A stretch of 28,683 nt of DNA from JBNJEA01 sp051745395 (GTDB taxonomy: Bacteria; Desulfobacterota; Desulfobacteria; Desulfobacterales; Desulfosalsimonadaceae). Both the position numbers and the translations under genes were made by a program. Shown here in pieces: positions 7,812 to 15,162 of the stretch. The stretch covers positions 1 through 28,683 of the forward strand of contig JBNJEA010000026.1 of assembly GCA_051745395.1 (NCBI GenBank), in the 5' to 3' direction. Every line of letters starts with the position of its first letter. Position 1 is the first letter of the stretch. A model generated the notes under the pieces. The model saw only the letters and a program-made list of their open reading frames with translations, had not been told where the DNA came from and did no database searches.

Positions 7812-7830
7812 GCAGCGTTTTTTCCGCTGC
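7812..7830. terminator. Possible bidirectional hairpin between convergent genes
   Basis: GCAGCG at 7812-7817 and CGCTGC at 7825-7830 form a 6-bp stem in the 62-nt gap between convergent rrf2 (+) and the octaheme cytochrome gene (-). A run of T lies in the loop and TTTT follows further on at 7842-7845. The stem is short, so this is a weak call. Confidence 0.35.
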
Positions 7831-7848
7831 ATGCGCGGCGGTTTTCCC

Positions 7849-9357
7849 TTAATCGTCCAACTCCATCTGCAGCTTTAGCTTCTCCATCATTTCACGGGCG
7901 TTTTTCGTCAAATACCACCGGCCGTTGGCAAATACGCCGTAATCGGCTCCCATCATCGCCGAGGCAAACCGGATGGAATTGGCATAAAACAGCCACTGCT
8001 CCACCCACATGCGTTCAAGGGTCTCGTCAAACGGGTTGTTGCCGTCGGCAAGCCCGGAAACCACGTCTTGTTCCCATCCTTTCATCAGAATCTGCGTGGC
8101 GACCTTGGTGTCGGCATTGGTGGTTTCGATGCTGTTTTCAAGCTTTTCAAAATGGCCGTTTGTCCATTGCTTGCTGTGGCAGGCGTTGCAGACGCTTTTT
8201 AACTTCTGATTGCGCGCGTCCATCTCGGATTCGGAAATCAGGTATTTTTCCGCCGGTGTGCCGTCAAAGGCCGTGGGCAGGGGCAGGCCGTCGCGGTTTT
8301 TGATTTTTGTCGTATCAGCCGATTTGGGGTGGGCGTGGGCATAGGGAAGCCCGAAAATGCGCCGGGCCAACCGGTCGTTCATCCGGTGGGTCCGTTCTGC
8401 AAGAACGTCGCCGTCGCCGTTGGTCAGCATGCTGACATGGCAGGTCGCGCAGGTCGGGGCGGTAAAATCGTCGCCCACGGTCCAGGGCACGGCATCAAAA
8501 TCCCAATTTTCCGACTCGTGCATGGCGGAGTAAATGTTGCCGTGCTTGCTGACCTTGTAGACCTTGTAGGCGGGCACATCGGGGCCCTTGTGGCACTGGG
8601 CGCAGGTATCGGGCTTGCGCGCCGTTTCAATGGCAAACCGGTGCCGGGTATGACAAGCCGCGCAACTGCCCTTGGTCCCGTCGGGGTTGACCCGGCCCAC
8701 CCCCTGGTTCGGCCATCCCTTGATTTCGGGAAAATCCATGGGGCCCATTTTTGTGTTGCGGGTGATCGTTTTTTTCACGGAAAGCTTGGTGCCGTGGCAT
8801 GACAGACAGGCGTCGGCCTGGGTCTGCTCATTGGGGGAGCCGTGTTTGAGGGCCATGCTGTCGATTTTCATGGGGCCGTTGATGACCTGGATCAGCGATT
8901 CGTATACGGTATTGTCCATCAGGTTGCCGTAGGCTTCGGCCATGATGTTTTTTCGGAACTGTTTTTCCTCCACGGGGTGGCAGACGGCACAATCGCCGGG
9001 CGTTACCACGGTGTGGACCTGCGCGCCCTGGTGGGCAAAGGTGTCGTCGTGGGCATCCGGATTCAGGGTATGGCATTCCGCGCAGCCGACCACGGTGTCG
9101 GCCAGTGAATCGGGCACATTGTCCGCAGAAATCCGGCGCTGCGGAGGCGCTTCTTTCATGGCTTGACGCGGGGTGACCTGAGACATCCGGCTGTTGGACC
9201 AGTCATCGACCATGCCCGGGGAGAGGGCTTTGTGGCAGGAAAGGCAGGTACGGGTCTGCGGACTGACGTTGTCAAAGGTGCGGCTGAAACCGGAATTGTT
9301 CAGGATTATCAAAAACACCACAGTCAAGCCGCCGATCAGCCATTGGTTTGCCCTCAT
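7849..9357 (-). CDS. Octaheme cytochrome c, hydroxylamine-oxidoreductase-like
   Basis: This 502-residue exported protein has eight CxxCH heme sites, beginning at C38, C92, C123, C184, C232, C252, C303 and C390. A hydrophobic signal segment or membrane anchor covers residues 7-22. The spacing, the SKHGNIY segment (270-276) between hemes 6 and 7 and the long heme-free C-terminus fit the HAO/octaheme family. That family includes hydroxylamine oxidoreductase and the reductive nitrite/hydroxylamine-reducing forms found in anaerobes. In a sulfate reducer a reductive role, such as nitrite or hydroxylamine detoxification, is more likely; this is inference. I could not decide whether the cross-linking tyrosine of the P460 heme is present. 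ATG 9357 has GGGAGG at suitable spacing. It is alone on its strand, between the hmc regulators and a divergent sigma factor. Confidence 0.82.
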   Translation of the reverse strand: MRANQWLIGGLTVVFLIILNNSGFSRTFDNVSPQTRTCLSCHKALSPGMVDDWSNSRMSQVTPRQAMKEAPPQRRISADNVPDSLADTVVGCAECHTLNPDAHDDTFAHQGAQVHTVVTPGDCAVCHPVEEKQFRKNIMAEAYGNLMDNTVYESLIQVINGPMKIDSMALKHGSPNEQTQADACLSCHGTKLSVKKTITRNTKMGPMDFPEIKGWPNQGVGRVNPDGTKGSCAACHTRHRFAIETARKPDTCAQCHKGPDVPAYKVYKVSKHGNIYSAMHESENWDFDAVPWTVGDDFTAPTCATCHVSMLTNGDGDVLAERTHRMNDRLARRIFGLPYAHAHPKSADTTKIKNRDGLPLPTAFDGTPAEKYLISESEMDARNQKLKSVCNACHSKQWTNGHFEKLENSIETTNADTKVATQILMKGWEQDVVSGLADGNNPFDETLERMWVEQWLFYANSIRFASAMMGADYGVFANGRWYLTKNAREMMEKLKLQMELDD

Positions 9358-9900
9358 GCCATGTCCTCCCGTCTGTTTTTGTCGGTTTGGCGATTTTTGC
9401 CTTTTGGGTTATACAGTCTACGCCATCCGGTGTGGACTGTAAATTTTTCTTTCATTTTCCGGGTCTTAGGCGCCGGCCTGTTTTGTGATCCGTAGGGGTA
9501 CCCTGTATCGTAGTTCGAAAAAACATGTAGAACGGTTTTGCGTTTTGCCGCTCGATCGTACATGACCGGCCGGTTTTTGTTTCCTGATTTTCCCAAATAT
9601 AATCGCGGCGGGCCGATCGTCCACAATTTTTTTTCCTCTGCCGGGTCTTTGCCATCGCTTCCCCCCAAACGGGCATAAGTGCGTGTTTTTGCAATAATAA
9701 TAATTAAAATCAATAGGTTATTAAAATTTACGCCATACATGGGTTTGCATTTTAAAATACCAAGTATCCCTTATATATCCGCGCCGCAGATTCATTTATA
9801 GATAAAGACAACATGGAAAGAGCAAGTGAAATGAATCTAAACCCGTTTTTGTTCGAGCAGCCATTTTTCCATTTCAATATTGGCCATAAAGGAGACCAAA
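9358..9900. other. 543-nt divergent intergenic region
   Basis: No convincing gene lies here; open frames on the - strand have poor composition and no ribosome site. It must hold the promoters of the octaheme cytochrome (-) and the sigma factor (+), but no clear -35/-10 pair was found. An inverted repeat, ACAGTC at 9413-9418 and GACTGT at 9435-9440 with inner CCA/TGG, lies in the probable leader of the cytochrome gene and could be an operator or hairpin. A very A+T-rich stretch occupies about 9690-9730. A 10-bp stem lies in the sigma-factor leader (listed separately). Confidence 0.6.
9788..9838 (+). promoter_or_regulatory. Long-range stem in the leader of the sigma-factor gene
   Basis: AGATTCATTT at 9788-9797 is perfectly complementary to AAATGAATCT at 9829-9838, with a 31-nt loop, ending 62 nt before the sigma-factor start. 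It may be an operator for a dimeric regulator or an RNA structure in the leader. RpoH-type genes are often controlled by temperature-sensitive leader RNA, which makes the second option worth testing, but I see no convincing pairing that hides the ribosome site (AAAGGAG, 9887-9893). Confidence 0.4.
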
Positions 9901-10908
9901 ATGTTAAATGATCCGCTACATGTTTCAACCGAAGCAAAAGTAACGGAGACGGAAAAGGCCACCTCCCTTGATGTCATGGGCGAAACCATTTCCAAAAAGG
10001 CCGCCCAGGAAGCCAAGGCGAAAACCCAGGGCCGCGGCAAACAAAAATACGATCCGGTTCAGCAGTATATGGCCGACATCCGCCATCATGGTCTGATTAC
10101 CCGGGAACAGGAAAAGGAGCTGGCCCTGCGCGTTCAGCTCTATGATGACAAGGATGCCTTTAACAAGCTCGTGGTCTCGAACCTGCGGCTGGTGGTCAAA
10201 ATTGCACTGAAGTTCCAGCGCTTCTGGAACCGGAACCTGCTGGACTTGATCCAGGAGGGCAATGTGGGCTTAATCCAGGCGGTCAGAAAGTATGATCCGG
10301 AACGAAACGTCAAATTTTCCTATTATGCCTCATTTTGGATCAAGGCCTATATCATGAAATACATCCAGGACAACTGGCGCATGGTAAAAGTGGTGACCAC
10401 CGAGGGGCAGCGCAAACTGTTCTATAAGCTCAAGCAGGAAAGAAAAAAGCTCAGCAGCATGGGCATTGAGCCCAACGCCCAGGTGCTTTCCGAAAGGTGC
10501 GGCGTGAACGAATCGGAAATCGCGGAAATGGACCAGCGGCTGCAGAACTGGGATATATCCCTGGACGCGCCGGTAAAAGAGGATTCAGATACCGACCGCA
10601 TCGATTTGGTCAGAAATGAGGGCCAGTCCCTGGAAAGCCAGTTTTCCGACAAGGAGGCCGATGACCTGATCAACAGCAAGGTGGGCTCGTTCCGCAGAAC
10701 TATCTGTAAGCGGGAACGCGAAATTCTCGATCAGCGGATTTTTTCCGACAGCCCGATGACGCTGCAGGCCCTGGGTGACCGGCTCAGCCTCTCCCGGGAA
10801 CGGGTGCGGCAGTTGGAAAAACATATCATTGCCGAGTTGAAACAGTATTTGATTGATGAAATCCATGATTTCGATGCCCTGGCCGGCCTGACCAGAATGT
10901 CGGCCTGA
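9901..10908 (+). CDS. rpoH: RNA polymerase sigma factor, RpoH (sigma-32)-like
   Basis: This 335-residue group 2/3 sigma-70 family protein has a charged N-terminal extension (about 1-48). Region 1.2 follows (QQYMADIRHHGLI), then region 2 with NLRLVVKIA, DLIQEGNVGLIQAVRKYDP and FSYYASFWIKAYI, then region 3. Region 4 has the helix-turn-helix in LSLSRERVRQLE near residues 290-301. The segment EGQRKLFYKLKQ after region 2.4 resembles the RpoH box, which is why sigma-32 is preferred over RpoD or RpoS; it lacks the long region 1.1 of RpoD. ATG 9901 has AAAGGAG at 9887-9893, while the TTG seven codons upstream has no such site. A strong terminator follows, so it is probably monocistronic. It likely directs a heat or envelope stress regulon. 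Confidence 0.75.
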   Translation: MLNDPLHVSTEAKVTETEKATSLDVMGETISKKAAQEAKAKTQGRGKQKYDPVQQYMADIRHHGLITREQEKELALRVQLYDDKDAFNKLVVSNLRLVVKIALKFQRFWNRNLLDLIQEGNVGLIQAVRKYDPERNVKFSYYASFWIKAYIMKYIQDNWRMVKVVTTEGQRKLFYKLKQERKKLSSMGIEPNAQVLSERCGVNESEIAEMDQRLQNWDISLDAPVKEDSDTDRIDLVRNEGQSLESQFSDKEADDLINSKVGSFRRTICKREREILDQRIFSDSPMTLQALGDRLSLSRERVRQLEKHIIAELKQYLIDEIHDFDALAGLTRMSA

Positions 10909-11264
10909 TCAACGCCCTTTCAGCGACTCCCAATGCCCGGCGGTGTGTTTCAAGCCCGCCGGGCACTTTTGTTTCCCGCCTGGCAAAATTGCCTTTTTCG
11001 TATCCTTTTCGTTTTCATTGCATGGCTGCCGGTAGCTTGTGTAGCCGGGGTTTTCGGCCAATAAAGTTCGAGCCGATAAAAGTGGTGCTTTAATTTTTTA
11101 TTAATTTATATTATATTGTTGCTGTATTGCGTTTTTCGAAATGCAATGATTTCGGGATGGCCTGGCCATTTACGGATTCAGGCTTTTTTAACAGGGGAAA
11201 AATAAAGTTATACGTACCGTTACGCTCTGGCAAAACAAGGACGTTTTTTTGACAGGAAGGTTTG
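10909..11264. other. 356-nt intergenic region before the NarL-type regulator
   Basis: After the terminator at 10934-10974 the region holds no gene that I can support. A very A+T-rich block at 11089-11120 contains a possible promoter for the response regulator, TTTAAT at 11089-11094 and TATATT at 11112-11117 with 17 nt between. Just after it, ATTGC (11126-11130) and GCAAT (11143-11147) form a small inverted repeat that could be an operator. The ribosome site AGGAAGG lies at 11254-11260. Confidence 0.45.
10934..10974 (+). terminator. Intrinsic terminator of the sigma-factor gene
   Basis: A perfect 10-bp G+C-rich stem (TGCCCGGCGG at 10934-10943 and its complement at 10956-10965) is followed by CTTTTGTTT. 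It begins 26 nt after the stop codon. Confidence 0.85.
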
Positions 11265-11927
11265 ATGGAGAGTAAAAAGAAAGTCCTCATTGCCGAGGAT
11301 CACCAGTTGTTCCGGGAAGGATTGAAGGCCATGTTAAACGGCCGGCAAGACCTGGAAGTCGTCGGAGAAGCCCAGGACGGTTTGGCCGCCATTGAAGCCG
11401 CCAAAAAATTCGAACCGGATCTGCTGCTGCTGGACCTGTCCATGCCCCGTTTAAGTGGTGTCAGCGTGGTAAAAGAGGTCAAGCGCCTTTACCCGGCACT
11501 GATCGTGCTGGCATTGACGATTCACGAATCGGACCAGTATGTCCTGGAAGCCTTTGAATCCGGCGTCAATGGTTATTGCATCAAGGATGCCAGCCGCGAA
11601 GAGCTCCTTGTGGCCATCAACAGCGTTTTAAAGGGAAAGACCTATATCAGCCCCGGTATTGCCGACAATGTCATGGAAGGCTATCTCGAGGGAAAAAAAC
11701 GATTAAAGTCGCATTCCACCTGGGATACGATTACCTCCCGGGAGCGCGAGGTCTTAAAGCTCCTGGCCGAAGGGTACTCGAACAAAGAAATCGCCGTTTT
11801 TTTAAATATCAGTGTCAAAACCGTGGAAAAACACCGCGCCAATATTATGAGCAAGTTAAACCTGCACAGTGCGGCGGCTTTGACCTCCTTTGCCATTGAG
11901 CAGGGACTCGTCCATAAACAGAATTAA
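11265..11927 (+). CDS. NarL/FixJ-type response regulator (REC-LuxR HTH)
   Basis: This 220-residue two-domain regulator has a receiver at residues 1-120 with E11-D12, phospho-acceptor D57 in LLDLSMP, T85 in ALTIH and K108 in CIKDAS. A LuxR-type helix-turn-helix occupies about 150-212, with the diagnostic TSREREVLKLLAEGYSNKEIA and KTVEKHRANIM. ATG 11265 is preferred over the TTG just before it because AGGAAGG at 11254-11260 precedes it closely. No histidine kinase gene is adjacent, so it is an orphan; the kinase at 5639-7141 is a possible but unproven partner. It lies between the sigma factor and the 3' end of the converging tmc operon, and its target genes cannot be read from the sequence. Confidence 0.9.
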   Translation: MESKKKVLIAEDHQLFREGLKAMLNGRQDLEVVGEAQDGLAAIEAAKKFEPDLLLLDLSMPRLSGVSVVKEVKRLYPALIVLALTIHESDQYVLEAFESGVNGYCIKDASREELLVAINSVLKGKTYISPGIADNVMEGYLEGKKRLKSHSTWDTITSREREVLKLLAEGYSNKEIAVFLNISVKTVEKHRANIMSKLNLHSAAALTSFAIEQGLVHKQN

Positions 11928-11975
11928 CCCCCAAAGGCCGGCAATGCGCGGCTTGCCGTAAACGACTTTTCCTTT

Positions 11976-12128
11976 ATCCGGTTCGCTCCATTAAGTAACG
12001 AGTCGTCGAGTTATTTTTTTATTCTCGCGCAAAGCCGCCAAGAGCGCCAAGAATGACTTGAAAAACTTTGCGCCTTTGCGTCTTGGCGCGAGAATTGGCT
12101 GTTACTGGAGTAAATCGGATAACCGGAT
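11976..12128. repeat. 153-bp nested inverted-repeat element
   Basis: Three complementary pairs are nested around one centre: ATCCGGTT 11976-11983 with AACCGGAT 12121-12128; GTAAC 11995-11999 with GTTAC 12101-12105; and ATTCTCGCGC 12021-12030 with GCGCGAGAAT 12086-12095. The inner part carries alternating CGCAAAG and GCCAAGA words, a pattern that I recall as a dispersed repeat in many environmental bacterial genomes. It contains no gene. It lies between the converging response regulator and NifU-like genes, where it could act as a two-way transcription barrier or be a miniature mobile element. Confidence 0.7.
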
Positions 12129-12181
12129 TTCTTTATTTCCATCCGATCTGAATGAAGCGTTTCAGGTTGTATCGGCGGGCA

Positions 12182-12607
12182 TCAGCGGTTGGGGTATGCC
12201 TTTTTCCAGCTGTCGCGCTGAAGTACCTGGTAGTTGCGCAGGGCCCGGTAAAGCGCCCCGACGGCCAGTTCGGCGCAGTGATAGGAATCGTCGGGCAGGG
12301 TTTGCAGAAATTCGGCGATGTGCTCGGCGGTCATCTCCCATGCCTGTTGCACCGGCTTGCCCTCAACAAGGTGGGCCACGGTGTTGGCACACGCCCGGGT
12401 GTGGCTGCAGCCATCGATAGCAAAGGTAAGTGTTGTGATCCGGTCATTGTCAACGGTTACAAACATCTCAATGGTATCGCCGCAGTCCCCGGTATTTTTC
12501 CCGTAACCGTCCGGGGCGGCCAGTCGTTCCAGCCGGTCGGCCCGGAAGGCCATTTCGAGGAAGTGGTCTGAGTGATCCTGCCAGAAATCAAAAGGCTTTT
12601 CTGTCAT
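12182..12607 (-). CDS. NifU/IscU-like iron-sulfur cluster scaffold protein
   Basis: This 141-residue cytoplasmic protein resembles the IscU/NifU N-terminal domain. The three ligand cysteines are in recognisable contexts: C42 in NTGDCGD, C67 in IDGCSHTRAC (with an extra C73) and C111 in YHCAELAVGAL. The usual order and spacing of an FeS scaffold are kept, although the flanking sequence diverges from housekeeping IscU. ATG 12607 has AGGAGA 9 nt upstream; an upstream extension would overlap tmcA. It begins 17 nt after tmcA and is the last gene of the tmc operon. This suggests a dedicated role in loading clusters into TmcB or in regulating the complex; that is inference. No cysteine desulfurase is encoded nearby. 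Confidence 0.75.
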   Translation of the reverse strand: MTEKPFDFWQDHSDHFLEMAFRADRLERLAAPDGYGKNTGDCGDTIEMFVTVDNDRITTLTFAIDGCSHTRACANTVAHLVEGKPVQQAWEMTAEHIAEFLQTLPDDSYHCAELAVGALYRALRNYQVLQRDSWKKAYPNR

Positions 12608-12624
12608 AGCGTACGTCTCCTGTA

Positions 12625-13029
12625 TTACTGCCGGCGGTGACACTGGCCGCACAGAATCGGCCCGGATTTGCTTTCCATGTGGCAGGAGCGGCACTGCAGG
12701 TGATAGGCCCGGATTAGGTCCATGGGTTCGTCTTCGGGCTGCGACAGGTGGCAGGCGGAGCATTCCATGCCGACGGAATCGGCATCGGGCAGTTTCTCGC
12801 CGTTTTCATAGTAATGATGACAGGTATTGCATTGCTGGATGCCGGCGTCATAGTTGTGGGCATCATGCTCGAAGGCCACGATCGGCTGCTGCCGGTTTTT
12901 ATCGGAAAAAGCGCTGTCTTCAACGGTGGTGATGTGGTTTTGGGCCCCGGCCCCGAGGGCGGTAAAAAACAGGGCAGACAGGCCGATGACAAACGGCTTG
13001 ACAACGGGATTGGACCAGAGACCTTTCAT
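12625..13029 (-). CDS. tmcA: TmcA, periplasmic tetraheme cytochrome c3 (type II)
   Basis: This 134-residue secreted cytochrome has a signal peptide (about 1-29, cleavage after AxGAGA) and four CxxCH heme sites beginning at C67, C90, C113 and C127. Histidines at 55, 58, 71-72 and 110 are available as sixth ligands. The size and four closely packed hemes fit cytochrome c3. The adjacent tmcB, tmcC and tmcD genes identify it as the type II c3 that accepts electrons from periplasmic hydrogenase or type I c3 and passes them to the membrane. The start at 13029 is chosen because it gives a clean signal peptide; the ribosome site (AAAGG) is weak. Gaps are 36 nt to tmcB and 17 nt to the NifU-like gene. 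Confidence 0.87.
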   Translation of the reverse strand: MKGLWSNPVVKPFVIGLSALFFTALGAGAQNHITTVEDSAFSDKNRQQPIVAFEHDAHNYDAGIQQCNTCHHYYENGEKLPDADSVGMECSACHLSQPEDEPMDLIRAYHLQCRSCHMESKSGPILCGQCHRRQ

Positions 13030-13065
13030 GGCAATGCGCCTTTCTTCTTTCCGGTTAGGCAACAG

Positions 13066-14421
13066 CTACACCGATGGTTTATCAATACAGTCGTATATGA
13101 TATCCCCTAAAAATTTGAGCTCCATGCCCAATTCATAATGGTTGATGATGTCTTCGAGTCCGCCGTGACAGTTGTGGCAGGGCGCGATGACCACTTCCGC
13201 CCCTTTTTCCCTGGCGGCTTTGAGTTGATCGGCTTTGGTCCGGTTGCTTTCCACGCGCTTTTTCTTGAAAGGCGGTCCGCAGTTAATGACACCGCCGCCG
13301 GCGGCACAGCAGTAATTGTATTCCCGGTTGGGTTCCATCTCGATAAATGTTTCGCACGTATAGCCGACAACATTTCGGGACTGTTCGTGCAGGCCGCGGC
13401 CACGGATGATGTTGCAGGGGTCGTGCAGCGTCACCGGCCGGTCGAATTTTTGGGCGACGGTCAGGCGCCCTTCGCGGAAGAGTTCATCATAGAACGCCAC
13501 GGCGTGTACCACCGGCAGCGGGGTGTTTTTCCATCCCAGAAACCGGTTGCCCACGTCATAGACCGAGCGGAAGGCATGGCCGCATTCGCCCATGACGATC
13601 CGCTTGGTTTTCAGCTCCATGGCGGCTTCAAAGTGGACTTTTTTCAGCCGGGCCGTCATCTCCGCATCCCCGGTATACATGCACATGTCGCTGTTGTCCC
13701 ATCCGGGCTGCGACGGCATCGTCCAGTCCATGCCGGCCGCGTGCATGATCACGGCGGCCTGGTAGATCAGTTGGGCCCGGAACTTAGGTTCCGGCCCGAT
13801 GACGGAATAGAAAATATCGGCGCCGTTTTTGTCAATGGGAATGCGAAGGTTCGGGATTTCATCCCGGGCTTCTTCTTCCTGCCATTGCAAAGTGTCGATC
13901 CATTCATCTTCCTGGACCCACATCTGGTTCATGGTGGCCGAATGGCTGTGGGCCGTATCCTGGATGTATTTGGGAACAACGCCGAGCTTGTGGCAGAAGC
14001 GGCGCACAAACAGCATCAGGTAGGCCACGTCGATGCCGAACGGGCAATACATCATGCACCGGCGGCAGAGGTTGCATTCGGTAAAGGCGATTTCACACAT
14101 CCGCCCGACGGCCGCGGGGCTGACGCGGCCTTTGTGTTTGACGAGTTCGTTCAAGGTCTGCCGGACCTTGCCGGCCGGTGCGTAGTGCGGGTCTTTGTCG
14201 TGGGACAGATAATAATGGCAGGCATCGCTGCACATCCCGCAGCTCATGCACGTGCCGAGATAGGTTTTCAGCCGGGCCCCGCCTTCGGCGGCCATCATGC
14301 GCGCAAAGGTTTCCGCGATGGTTTTTTTATCGAGTTTTGCGGCCCCTTTCTCGATGCCGTCATCGTATATCGTCGCGGCGGTTTCGATATGACATTCATT
14401 CATCTGAGTTGCGGTCCCCAT
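13066..14421 (-). CDS. tmcB: TmcB, cytoplasmic FeS/CCG-domain subunit
   Basis: This 451-residue soluble protein is homologous to HmcF of the same window. Two [4Fe-4S] motifs are visible: C58, C61, C64, C68 and C116, C119, C122, C126 followed by P127. The CCG domain shows C336, C371-C372 in NYCCAAGGG, and C415, C418 in CHNC. It should sit on the cytoplasmic side, attached to TmcC, and deliver electrons toward sulfate reduction. The start is uncertain: ATG 14421 lacks a clear ribosome site, and ATG 14403, six codons later, has only GGGGAC upstream. The in-frame extension farther upstream would overlap tmcC. The gap to tmcC is 61 nt. Confidence 0.88.
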   Translation of the reverse strand: MGTATQMNECHIETAATIYDDGIEKGAAKLDKKTIAETFARMMAAEGGARLKTYLGTCMSCGMCSDACHYYLSHDKDPHYAPAGKVRQTLNELVKHKGRVSPAAVGRMCEIAFTECNLCRRCMMYCPFGIDVAYLMLFVRRFCHKLGVVPKYIQDTAHSHSATMNQMWVQEDEWIDTLQWQEEEARDEIPNLRIPIDKNGADIFYSVIGPEPKFRAQLIYQAAVIMHAAGMDWTMPSQPGWDNSDMCMYTGDAEMTARLKKVHFEAAMELKTKRIVMGECGHAFRSVYDVGNRFLGWKNTPLPVVHAVAFYDELFREGRLTVAQKFDRPVTLHDPCNIIRGRGLHEQSRNVVGYTCETFIEMEPNREYNYCCAAGGGVINCGPPFKKKRVESNRTKADQLKAAREKGAEVVIAPCHNCHGGLEDIINHYELGMELKFLGDIIYDCIDKPSV

Positions 14422-14482
14422 TGAATTGAAAATGTATTGGCACGCCGAAACGGTGATCGGCGTGCCCGATTGGCTCCCGGCG

Positions 14483-15142
14483 CTACCAGTCTCTGGCGTG
14501 ACGGACTGCGCCGAACTCAGAACCCGCATACATCCGGGTCAGCGGGAAAAAAAACATATGGTTCAACCGGGTAAACGGGATGGATGCCAGCAGCAGTTCC
14601 CCGGTCAGCATGTGGGCAATGGATACGATCTCATAGCCGGCCCATTGCTGGGAGGCCCAGAATCCGGTAACAAAGGGGGCGGCCACGAGAAGCAACACCC
14701 CGTAATCGGCAGCAGAGGACAAAAACCGCACATCCGGCGATACGATGCGCCGGATGAGAAAAAAGACGCAGGCGAAAATCACGATCAACGTCAAACCGTC
14801 GGCCGCGATTGCCGGCAGGTAGCACCATGCAATATCCCAGGATTCTTTAAGCAGTATGATATGGGCCATCAGAAATATCGGCACCACGAAAAGCGCAATG
14901 TGGAAGGCAAAGGCCACGACGGTCAAAACCGGTTTGTTGCGCGTGCTGGTGCTGGCAAAGGGGATGACCCAGTGGAAAAAAGAACGCATTGCATAGTAAA
15001 AACTCATGTACTCGAAAACCACCCGGTCCTTTTTCCTGGCCAACATGAAAGCCGCTGTCAGCCGGTAGAGGCTGCCGCCGATAAAGACAATAAAAGCGGC
15101 CCATACCAGCGGTCCCCGGGCAAGATCATAGAGTTCATACAT
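14483..15142 (-). CDS. tmcC: TmcC, membrane cytochrome b subunit
   Basis: This 219-residue membrane protein with about five helices parallels HmcE. Four histidine contexts are shared with HmcE: FHIAL, LMAHI, IAHMLTGEL and RLNHMF, presumably ligands for b-type heme. It is expected to carry electrons from periplasmic TmcA to cytoplasmic TmcB. ATG 15142 has AAGGAG nine bases upstream. It starts 20 nt after tmcD, so the two genes are probably in one transcript. Both the aromatic N-terminus (MYELYDL) and the C-terminal basic loop are similar in position to HmcE (MYEFLTG). Confidence 0.88.
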   Translation of the reverse strand: MYELYDLARGPLVWAAFIVFIGGSLYRLTAAFMLARKKDRVVFEYMSFYYAMRSFFHWVIPFASTSTRNKPVLTVVAFAFHIALFVVPIFLMAHIILLKESWDIAWCYLPAIAADGLTLIVIFACVFFLIRRIVSPDVRFLSSAADYGVLLLVAAPFVTGFWASQQWAGYEIVSIAHMLTGELLLASIPFTRLNHMFFFPLTRMYAGSEFGAVRHARDW

Positions 15143-15162
15143 GGCGGCCGTCTCCTTGGTTA

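Noticed and set aside
9354..9740. 128-codon frame on the - strand in the divergent intergenic region
   Set aside because: No ribosome site, odd composition, low similarity to any protein type, and it overlaps the start of the cytochrome gene and its likely leader.
12001..12100. CRISPR-like short repeats (CGCAAAG / GCCAAGA words)
   Set aside because: Repeats are short, irregular and form one inverted structure rather than evenly spaced direct repeats; no cas gene is present.
13138..14424. 428-codon open frame on the + strand
   Set aside because: It is antisense to tmcB, whose cysteine motifs are unmistakable; G+C-rich codons leave the opposite strand open, and the frame has no recognisable motif.
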